DNA of 12,229 nucleotides, from contig JAISTY010000157.1 of the NCBI GenBank assembly GCA_031272375.1, forward strand, positions 1-12,229. The letters are read 5' to 3'. The stretch comes from Opitutaceae bacterium (GTDB lineage Bacteria > Verrucomicrobiota > Verrucomicrobiia > Opitutales > Opitutaceae). Each line of letters starts with the position of its first letter. The stretch's first letter is position 1. The notes below the pieces were generated by a model. That model did not search any database. It saw only the letters and a program-made list of their open reading frames with translations, and was not told where the DNA came from. The position numbers and the translations under genes were made by a program. Positions 1-5,094 of this stretch are shown piece by piece.

Positions 1-36
<36 letters not shown>

Positions 37-42
37 GGAAGG

Positions 43-1668
43 TCACGGGGCGAGATCCACGTGTTTCCAGTTGCGGGTGTCGAGGGGGTTGGCGTTCCAG
101 TTTTTCACGCGCGGGCTGATGGCGCAGACCCTCGTGTAGAAATAGAGGGGCAGGCACGGCACCTCCTCGGCGAGGATTTGCTCGAGTTTCTGGAAGAGCG
201 CCATGCGGGTCGCCTCGTCGGGGGCGTTGAGGGCGGCGGCATGGGCGGCGTCGTATCCGGCGTTGGAGAAGCCGGTCTGGTTGTTGCCGCCGCCGGTGAG
301 CCAGAGGTCGAGGAAGGTGTTGGGATCGTCGTAGTCGCCGATCCAGCCGGCGCGGCTCATGTCGTATTCCATCGCCCGCGTCGTGCCGAGGTAGGTCTGC
401 CACTCCTGGTTGTTCAGCTCGACGGCGATGCCGAGGTTCTCGCGCCACATCTGCTGCAGGGCCTCGGCGATGACACGGTGGGACTCGGAGGTGTTGTAGA
501 GGATTTCCATCCGCGGGAAATTTTTGCCGCCGGGGTAGCCGGCCTCGGCGAGGAGTTCGCGGGCGAGGGCAAGGTCGCGGGGGATGGAGGCGCGCGAGGT
601 GAATTTGGGCGAGGGCGGGGTGAAGTTGTAGGCGGGCGTCTGGCCGGCGCGGAGGATGTTTTCGACAATGGCCTCGCGGTCCAGCGCGATGGCGAGGGCG
701 AGGCGGACGCGGCGGTCGTTGAGGGGCGGGCGGGTGGTGTTGAGGCGGTAATAATAGACGCCGTAATAGGGCGACTGGCGGTAGGACTCGGGATGTTTTT
801 CGCGGTAAATCCGGGTCTTGTTGAGAGGGAGGGTGGAGGTGGCGTCGAGGCGTCCGGTGCGGAAGAGGCGCTCCTCGGAGTCGGGGTTGTCTATGGCGTG
901 GAACTCGATGGCGTCGAGGCGCGTGGCGGCGGCGTCCCAGTAGGTCGCGGATTTTTCGACGGTGATTTTCTGGTTGGGGAGCCATTCGGCGAGGGTGAAG
1001 GGGCCGTTGCCGACGAAGCTGCCGGGGCGCGTCCAGCGGGTTCCGCGGCGGTCGAGGGCGTTGAACTTTTCCAGCGTGGCGATGTGCACGGGGAACCACG
1101 CGAAGTGCTTGAGGGCCTCGAGCAGGAAGGGCGTGCGGTGCGCGAGGCGGAGGACGAGCGTGCGGGCGTCCGGCGTCTCGACGCCGACCTTGGAGAAGTC
1201 GGACAAGCCGCCGTTGTAATAGGCCTCGGCGTTGACGAGGTGGAAGAGCTTGTAGGCGTATTCGGCGGCGAGCGAAGGCGTGAGGATGCGTTGGAAGGAG
1301 CGCGCGAAATCCCGCGAGGTGACGGGGTCGCCGTTGGACCAGCGGGCGTTGGCGCGGAGGTGGAAGACATAAACCAACCCGTCGGGGGAGATCTCCCAGC
1401 TTTCGGCGACGCCGGGGGCGACGCCCGCGCCCTCGGGGGCGTCCGTCACAAGCCCCTCAAGGAGGGCGCTGATGATGTGGTGCTCCGGGACGCCGGAGAC
1501 GACGTGCGGGTCGAGTTCCTGCGGCTCGGTGCCGTTGCCGATGCGGAGGATTTTTTTGCCGGTGGTGACGGCGGACGCGGGGGCGTCGCCCCGTTTGCAG
1601 GCGGAAAAAAACAGCGGCGCGGAAAGAAGCGCGACGGCGAGGACGGCGGTGCGGGGGACACGGGACAT
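43..1668 (-). CDS. Peptide/solute ABC transporter substrate-binding lipoprotein (SBP_bac_5, OppA/DppA family)
   Basis: The 541-residue product is an extracytoplasmic binding protein that would capture oligopeptides or similar solutes for an ABC importer. It starts with a lipoprotein signal: MSRVPRTAVLAV, a hydrophobic stretch, then the lipobox FSAC with Cys24 as the likely lipidated residue. The mature part has the family pattern: LRIGNGTEPQELDPH near residue 41, EGLVTDAPEG near 71, VAESWEISPDGLVYVFHLR near 87, and W-SNGDPVTSRDFARSFQRI near 110. Length matches the family (about 530-550). The frame stays open upstream to 1989, but that extension overlaps brnA and precedes the signal peptide, so the ATG at 1668 is chosen. 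No permease or ATPase gene is beside it: brnA lies upstream and the window end lies 42 bases downstream. It is therefore either an orphan binding protein or its partners lie past the poly-G. The exact substrate is unknown. Confidence 0.92.
   Translation of the reverse strand: MSRVPRTAVLAVALLSAPLFFSACKRGDAPASAVTTGKKILRIGNGTEPQELDPHVVSGVPEHHIISALLEGLVTDAPEGAGVAPGVAESWEISPDGLVYVFHLRANARWSNGDPVTSRDFARSFQRILTPSLAAEYAYKLFHLVNAEAYYNGGLSDFSKVGVETPDARTLVLRLAHRTPFLLEALKHFAWFPVHIATLEKFNALDRRGTRWTRPGSFVGNGPFTLAEWLPNQKITVEKSATYWDAAATRLDAIEFHAIDNPDSEERLFRTGRLDATSTLPLNKTRIYREKHPESYRQSPYYGVYYYRLNTTRPPLNDRRVRLALAIALDREAIVENILRAGQTPAYNFTPPSPKFTSRASIPRDLALARELLAEAGYPGGKNFPRMEILYNTSESHRVIAEALQQMWRENLGIAVELNNQEWQTYLGTTRAMEYDMSRAGWIGDYDDPNTFLDLWLTGGGNNQTGFSNAGYDAAHAAALNAPDEATRMALFQKLEQILAEEVPCLPLYFYTRVCAISPRVKNWNANPLDTRNWKHVDLAP
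1202..1213 (-). repeat. Copy 1 of the CGGCGGCTTGTC 12-mer
   Basis: One of seven exact copies in the window. It lies inside the binding-protein gene and is read there as Gly-Gly-Leu-Ser. Confidence 0.7.
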
Positions 1669-1765
1669 GGCGCGGGACAAAAATGCAAAACGCGTGTTCT
1701 GAAAGCCGAAACGCGCGCGCGGGAGGCGCGGGCGGAGCTTATGGAACCCGTAAAACCCGCGAGGG

Positions 1766-1790
1766 TTGAAGAGTATCGTCCGCGCGCCCT
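1766..1790 (-). repeat. 25-bp direct repeat, copy A (at the brnA stop codon)
   Basis: On the minus strand this copy begins AGGGCGCGCGGACGATACTC and is identical over 25 bases to 2454-2478. It overlaps the last base of the brnA stop codon (TAA at 1792-1790), then runs into the 121-base gap before the binding-protein gene. Just after it, AACCC-TCGC-GGGTT could form a small hairpin. The other copy is the coding end of tonB, so this copy looks like a duplicated fragment of that gene end or a dispersed repeat. Confidence 0.85.
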
Positions 1791-2125
1791 TATCGCCCCG
1801 CGGGCTGGCTGATGTGACCAAGGATGACCTCGGATAGCGGACGCTTGGTTTTGCGCGCCTGTGCGCGCCACTTCTCGGCCCATGCGGCGGGGACGCGGAC
1901 GTAAAGTGGCACATTGCCGGACGGCTTGCGACCGGCTCCGGGACGGGCGCCGCCGTGACCCGGTCGACATGCGCCGGCAAGCTCGGCATCGGTGCACTCG
2001 GGGGCGTCGGAGAAGTCTATATCTTCGTCACGGATGCCCGAAAGCCTTTCGATACCAGCCTTTTGCTCTTTCGTGAGCGGGCGGGCCATGACCTCCCCAA
2101 GCGTTGTTCTGATTGTTTTACCCAT
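1790..2125 (-). CDS. brnA: BrnA-like antitoxin of a type II toxin-antitoxin pair
   Basis: The 111-residue product resembles BrnA, the DNA-binding antitoxin that neutralises BrnT and represses its own operon. The family-like stretch is LSGIRDEDIDFSDAPECTD (about residues 28-46), close to the usual DEDID-SD-PE-TDE pattern. The C-terminal third, VPLYVRVPAAWAEKWRAQAR and on to the end, fits a ribbon-helix-helix DNA-binding segment. In between is a basic, glycine-rich linker, GGARPGAGRKPSGN, unlike typical BrnA and reminiscent of an AT-hook. The start at 2125 is supported by a purine-rich Shine-Dalgarno (AAGGAAAGG, 10 bases upstream) and by the 8-base overlap with the restored end of brnT. Its stop codon touches the 25-bp direct repeat. 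The frame is intact although the toxin frame is broken, so it may now be a solitary repressor or antitoxin. Identity as BrnA is inferred from the motif and the gene order. Confidence 0.75.
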   Translation of the reverse strand: MGKTIRTTLGEVMARPLTKEQKAGIERLSGIRDEDIDFSDAPECTDAELAGACRPGHGGARPGAGRKPSGNVPLYVRVPAAWAEKWRAQARKTKRPLSEVILGHISQPAGR

Positions 2126-2380
2126 TGTATTTTTTCCTTTCCTTGCGGCTCGCCGGACGAGCCGAAATCAACCGTGTCACACCATTCCTTTCAACGTGGA
2201 GACCGCCACAACCAAAACCTCCCCGACCCTGCCAATGGTTTTCTCCCGCGGCTCCCCGTTCCTCCGCGAGGGGATCGCGAGGCGGAGCGGGTCGCCGAAA
2301 ACGCGGGCGGCGGTTTCAAAATCAATGCCGTGCTTGGCAAGATTGGCCGCGGCCCTGGCGTCGTCCCACTCGAATTTCAT
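2118..2380 (-). pseudogene. brnT: BrnT-like ribonuclease toxin, frameshifted
   Basis: The BrnT family are small RelE-fold mRNA-cleaving toxins of about 90 residues. Reading from the ATG at 2380, the first frame gives MKFEWDDARAAANLAKHGID, then FETAARVFGDP, EKTIGRVGEVLVVAVSTLKG and a stop at 2177. The missing C-terminus is in another frame directly after: TRLISARPASRKERKKYNG, ending at 2118. It holds the conserved ISAR and E--Y elements of the family. The joined length (263 bases) is one short of a multiple of three. Restoring one A in the GGAATGG stretch near 2190 (to GGAAATGG) gives one continuous protein, LKG-NGV-TRLISAR. This is a single-base deletion or a sequencing error. As written, the toxin loses its last 20 or so residues and is probably inactive. 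The restored stop overlaps the brnA start (ATGGGTAA). A TTG at 2392 is an alternative start. Confidence 0.82.
2136..2144 (-). promoter_or_regulatory. Strong Shine-Dalgarno site for brnA
   Basis: AAGGAAAGG lies 10 bases before the brnA ATG, inside the end of brnT. It stands out because most other genes here have no recognisable ribosome-binding site. A 7-bp hairpin (CGGCTCG, loop TCCGG, CGAGCCG; 2146-2164) sits directly upstream and might affect access to it. Confidence 0.6.
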
Positions 2381-2387
2381 GCGGCCA

Positions 2388-2399
2388 GACAAGCCGCCG
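2388..2399 (-). repeat. Copy 2 of the CGGCGGCTTGTC 12-mer
   Basis: This copy is intergenic, in the left arm of the 2391-2439 hairpin and just upstream of brnT. The match extends to 16 bases (GACAAGCCGCCGTCAC) with the copy in the E1 gene. Confidence 0.7.
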
Positions 2400-2439
2400 T
2401 CACTTGATTGTCAACAGACAAATCAAGCGGCGGCGGCTT
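2391..2439. repeat. Long imperfect inverted repeat between tonB and brnT
   Basis: Bases 2391-2409 pair with 2421-2439: 19 pairs with one mismatch (2402/2428) and one G-T wobble (2400/2430), around an 11-base loop. The inner arms are CTTGATT and AATCAAG; the outer arms are AAGCCGCCG and CGGCGGCTT. The right arm includes part of the tonB stop codon. Neither side has a T-tract, so it is not a textbook intrinsic terminator. It may end or stabilise the exbBD-tonB transcript, or be a REP-like element. A TTGACA on the minus strand (2414-2409) lies over the left-arm/loop junction and could be a -35 box for brnTA, but no good -10 follows. Confidence 0.75.
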
Positions 2440-3244
2440 ATTCGTCGCGGGTTTTGAAGAGTATCGTCCGCGCGCCCTCCGCGCCCGGCGGCGGCGGCTT
2501 GACGCGCACGCGCCTGAAGGCGTCCAGCGCCGAGGCGTCGAAGGCGGCGTTGCCCGATGACCGGGCGACGCGCATCCCCGAAAAGGTGCCGTCGGCGTTG
2601 ATGCGAAAGGCCACTTCCACGCCGAGCAAATCGCCCAGTCCGGCGGGTTTTTCGTGGGCCTCCCGCAGCTGCCGCACGACCCAGGCGAGGTAGTCCGCCA
2701 CCGCGTCGCCGCTGCTCCGCGACGCCGTTCCGCCCGCGCCGGACGCGCCGTCGAGCACGTCCGCGGTGTTGATGAGCGAGGGTTTCACCGGCGGCCCCGG
2801 TTTCTGGGGGCGTTTCGTCGGCGCCGCCTGCGAGGGGGCCGGCTTTTTCCCCTGCTGCTGTTTCAAAAACTCCTCGTAAGTCAGCGGCTTCGCCGGCGGC
2901 GGCTTGGGTTTCGGCGTTTTTTTCGGGGGAGGCGGCTTCGGCGGCGGCTTGTCGCCGGGATCCGGCTCCGGTTTCGGAACGGGATCCGGCGGCGGCGCCA
3001 CCACCGGCGTATCGGACAGCGGCCGGACCGGCCCCAGCTCCACCGGCGGGGGCGCCGGCGGTTCCGCGCCCGCCACCGGCGCCGCGAAGTCATCGCCCGG
3101 CCCGGCCACCACCTCGAAGACCGGCTTCTGTTTCGGCGCGAGGAAACGCGCCACGTAGCCCGACACGAACAAGGCGCCGATCAGGGCCGCGTGCAGCGCC
3201 GCCGAAAGGAAGAACGCGCCTTTCCGCTCCGCCCCCATGCTCAT
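2438..3244 (-). CDS. tonB: TonB/TolA-like energy-transducing protein
   Basis: The 268-residue product would span the periplasm and pass proton-motive force from the ExbB-ExbD motor to outer-membrane partners. It has a short cytoplasmic N-terminus, one membrane anchor (about residues 9-31, FFLSAALHAALIGALFVSGY), a long Pro/Lys-rich spacer (about 62-155), and a C-terminal TonB-type domain (about 180-268). That domain includes VEVAFRINADGTFSGMRV, the RSSGNAAFDASALDAFRRV pattern and VKPPPPGAE. The start at 3244 is chosen because its ATG overlaps the exbD stop as ATGA. The frame stays open further upstream, but only inside exbD. No receptor, tolB or pal gene is adjacent, so TonB versus TolA cannot be settled; the C-terminal motif favours TonB. 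The last residues (ARTILFKTRDE) are encoded by copy B of the 25-bp repeat. Confidence 0.85.
   Translation of the reverse strand: MSMGAERKGAFFLSAALHAALIGALFVSGYVARFLAPKQKPVFEVVAGPGDDFAAPVAGAEPPAPPPVELGPVRPLSDTPVVAPPPDPVPKPEPDPGDKPPPKPPPPKKTPKPKPPPAKPLTYEEFLKQQQGKKPAPSQAAPTKRPQKPGPPVKPSLINTADVLDGASGAGGTASRSSGDAVADYLAWVVRQLREAHEKPAGLGDLLGVEVAFRINADGTFSGMRVARSSGNAAFDASALDAFRRVRVKPPPPGAEGARTILFKTRDE
2454..2478 (-). repeat. 25-bp direct repeat, copy B (3' end of tonB)
   Basis: Identical over 25 bases to 1766-1790. Here it is coding and gives the tail Gly-Ala-Arg-Thr-Ile-Leu-Phe-Lys of the TonB-like protein. The two copies bracket the toxin-antitoxin locus in the same orientation. Confidence 0.85.
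2942..2953 (+). repeat. Copy 3 of the CGGCGGCTTGTC 12-mer
   Basis: It lies within the Pro/Lys-rich spacer region of tonB, read on the minus strand as Asp-Lys-Pro-Pro. Here it may just follow from the proline codons. Confidence 0.5.
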
Positions 3245-3666
3245 TCCCCCGCCCGCGTGTCGAAGCTCACCCTCGACAGTTTGAGCCGCCCCAGCTCGTC
3301 CATCAGCGCGACAACCTGCTGCCATTGCAGCGAGAGATCCGCCCGGATGCGGATGACCGGCGGCTTGGGTTTTTCGGCGAGCGCCCGCAGGCGTTCCCGC
3401 AGCTGCGCGGCCGTCACCTGCGTGTTGCCGAACCAATAGCGCCCGTTGCGGTCCACCGAGACCGTCTGGAACTCCGTCCGCTCCTCGGTCTTTTGGGGTT
3501 TTTTGGACTCCACCGGCAGGTTGAGGGGGATGGTCTGGTCCAGCTCCGCCACTTTCGCCGTGATCATGAAGATGACGAGCAGGGTGAACGCCAAGTCCAC
3601 GAGGTTGGTGACGTTCAGTTCCGAGACCGCGTTCATTCTCCGCCGTTGCCTGAAAGTCCGTGCCAT
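3241..3666 (-). CDS. exbD: ExbD/TolR-family biopolymer transport protein
   Basis: The 141-residue product has the ExbD layout: a basic cytoplasmic N-terminus (MARTFRQRRRMN), one membrane helix (about 20-39, TNLVDLAFTLLVIFMITAKV) and a periplasmic domain. Asp24 in the helix is at the position of the conserved proton-path aspartate of ExbD/TolR. The preceding NVTNLVD matches the usual N-VTPLVD signature apart from Asn for Pro. The periplasmic part has the expected beta-alpha pattern, including PVIRIRADLSLQWQQVVALMDEL near residue 103. It lies 22 bases after exbB and its TGA overlaps the TonB start codon, so the three are probably co-transcribed and coupled. The ExbB:ExbD complex sits in the inner membrane and uses the proton gradient to drive TonB. 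Confidence 0.92.
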   Translation of the reverse strand: MARTFRQRRRMNAVSELNVTNLVDLAFTLLVIFMITAKVAELDQTIPLNLPVESKKPQKTEERTEFQTVSVDRNGRYWFGNTQVTAAQLRERLRALAEKPKPPVIRIRADLSLQWQQVVALMDELGRLKLSRVSFDTRAGE

Positions 3667-3688
3667 CGCGCGCTCCGTTGCCGCCTCC

Positions 3689-4405
3689 TCAAAACGCCGG
3701 GCCGGGCGGCGGGGTGTCGCCGGCGCTTTCCAGTTCCAGACGGTCGGCCAGCGAGCTGGCGTAGTTTTCCAGCTCCGTCGTCAGCTGCCGCGACCGCCCC
3801 AGCAGGAAGTTGTAGCCGAACACCGAGGGTATCGCGACGACCAGGCCCGCGACGGTCGTCATCAACGCCGCCGAGACGCCCGGAGCCAGCGCGCGGAGGC
3901 TGGCGGACTGCTCCGCCGCCACCGCGCCGAAGGCGTCCATCACGCCCCAGACCGTTCCGAGCAGGCCGAGGAAGGGGGCGCCCGTGACGATGGTCGCGAG
4001 GAAAATCATGCTGGACTCGTAATTCAGGGTCCAGCGCGCGACGGCCCGCTGGATGCCGTTTTCCGCGTGCTCCATGCGCGCCCGCCCCGAGTCCTCGCCG
4101 CGTTTTTTCAGGAACGCCTCCGCGCGCCAGTAGGCGTCAATCGCGTCCGCGCACACATCCGCGTAGGGGATGCTGGAGTGCAGCTTCATGGCCTCCCCCT
4201 GGTCGAGGAGGGTTTTCTCCCCCCGCAACCTGGCCTCGAAGAGCAGGTTCATCCGCCGCGTCCGCGACAGCTCGAAATGCTTTCCGATCATCACCGTCCA
4301 CGCCACGAGGCTCCCCAGCAGCAGCCCCGATGTGATGAGCTGCCCGACGAAGTCGGTCATCAAAAACATCTCTATGAGGTTAACGGTGGCGAGCGGCGGA
4401 CACAT
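3689..4405 (-). CDS. exbB: ExbB/TolQ/MotA-family proton channel protein
   Basis: The 238-residue product has the three-helix ExbB/TolQ topology. Helix 1 is at about 18-40 (DFVGQLITSGLLLGSLVAWT). A cytoplasmic loop of about 90 residues follows. Helix 2 is at about 132-158 with the family signature APFLGLLGTVWGVMDAF, and helix 3 at about 172-200 (APGVSAALMTTVAGLVVAIP). The ATG at 4405 is used because NLIEMFLMTDFVG resembles the start of related proteins. In-frame ATGs at 4369 and 4360 are alternatives, and none has a clear Shine-Dalgarno. It leads the cassette with exbD and tonB. A 79-base gap separates it from the DUF192 gene upstream, with no clear promoter. The short C-terminal tail is Pro-rich (GDTPPPGPAF). 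Confidence 0.92.
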   Translation of the reverse strand: MCPPLATVNLIEMFLMTDFVGQLITSGLLLGSLVAWTVMIGKHFELSRTRRMNLLFEARLRGEKTLLDQGEAMKLHSSIPYADVCADAIDAYWRAEAFLKKRGEDSGRARMEHAENGIQRAVARWTLNYESSMIFLATIVTGAPFLGLLGTVWGVMDAFGAVAAEQSASLRALAPGVSAALMTTVAGLVVAIPSVFGYNFLLGRSRQLTTELENYASSLADRLELESAGDTPPPGPAF

Positions 4406-4484
4406 CTGCGGGGAGGTTTGGATTGTTGGAAACGGTTCAGGGAAAAATTCGCGCGCACCCTGCCACCTCCGCGTCCCCCATCAA

Positions 4485-5009
4485 TTAAAAATCCGCCCGC
4501 AGCGCGCGCGCCCGCAGGCCCGCGCGCACCGCCTCCAGATCCAGCCGGGCGCCGACCGCGACGCCGTTGCGGTCGAACCACCCGCGGTTCACCTCCAGGG
4601 CGAACAGCAGCGCCGTTCCCGTCGAGGCCACCGGCGTCTCGTCAAAGGGGACGAGCGCGTGGATTTCCCTCAAAACCCCCTCCGCGTCGAAGAACCCGAT
4701 GTCCAGCGGCGTCGGCGTGTTGCGCATCCAGAAGCTCATCCGTTGCGGCGTTCCATAGACGAACAGCATTCCCTCGTCCGCGCCGAGGTCGCGCCGCCCC
4801 ATCAACCCGCGCGCCATCTCCGCGCCGCTCACCGCCAGCTGCATCGCCACCCTCCGCCCGCCGACGCCGACGGGGAAGAAGTCCGCCGCCGTCTTTCGCG
4901 GCGCGGCCGCCGCCTGTCCCGCGGGGGCGTTGTCCGCCGCCCGGCGCCCGCACCCCGGCAGCAGCAGGCAGGCCGCCGCCCAAAACAACACCGCTCGCAC
5001 GCGTTTCAT
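4485..5009 (-). CDS. DUF192-family lipoprotein
   Basis: The product is 174 residues from the ATG at 5009. It begins with a lipoprotein signal: MKRVRAVLFWAAACLLLPGC, with Cys20 as the predicted lipid anchor. An Ala-rich linker follows, then a DUF192 domain of about 120 residues. Family features are VAMQLAVSGAEMARGLMGRR (55-72), DEGMLFVYG (78-86), the hallmark MSFWMRNTPTPLDIGFFD (91-108), LREIHALVPFDETPV (113-127) and FALEVNRGWFDRNGV (136-150). DUF192 has no firmly established biochemical role; many members are exported. In-frame ATGs at 5021 and 5081 are possible starts, but 5009 places the basic residues correctly before the hydrophobic core. It lies 85 bases after the E1 gene and 79 before exbB, so it may share their transcript. 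Confidence 0.88.
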   Translation of the reverse strand: MKRVRAVLFWAAACLLLPGCGRRAADNAPAGQAAAAPRKTAADFFPVGVGGRRVAMQLAVSGAEMARGLMGRRDLGADEGMLFVYGTPQRMSFWMRNTPTPLDIGFFDAEGVLREIHALVPFDETPVASTGTALLFALEVNRGWFDRNGVAVGARLDLEAVRAGLRARALRADF

Positions 5010-5076
5010 CCCGCGCACCATCCCCGCCGCCGCGCTTTTTTCAACGCGCTTCTCCGCGGGGCGGTTTCCCCGCCGC

Positions 5077-5088
5077 GACAAGCCGCCG
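5077..5088 (-). repeat. Copy 4 of the CGGCGGCTTGTC 12-mer
   Basis: This copy is intergenic, between the E1 gene stop and the DUF192 gene, so no protein constraint can explain it. The match reaches 14 bases with copies 2 and 5. Confidence 0.7.
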
Positions 5089-5094
5089 TCCGGC

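Noticed and set aside
61-1812. 583-codon open frame on the plus strand opposite the binding-protein gene
   Set aside because: It is a shadow of high-GC codon usage in a gene with clear lipoprotein and family motifs on the other strand. The translation is rich in Gly, Val, Glu and Ala with no recognisable domain.
1669-1989. N-terminal extension of the binding protein to 1989
   Set aside because: It would precede a complete lipoprotein signal peptide and overlap brnA; the extension is Arg/Pro-rich and not family-like.
2183-2195. Programmed -1 frameshift producing full-length BrnT
   Set aside because: The site lacks a proper slippery heptamer and a downstream pseudoknot, so a one-base deletion or sequencing error is simpler.
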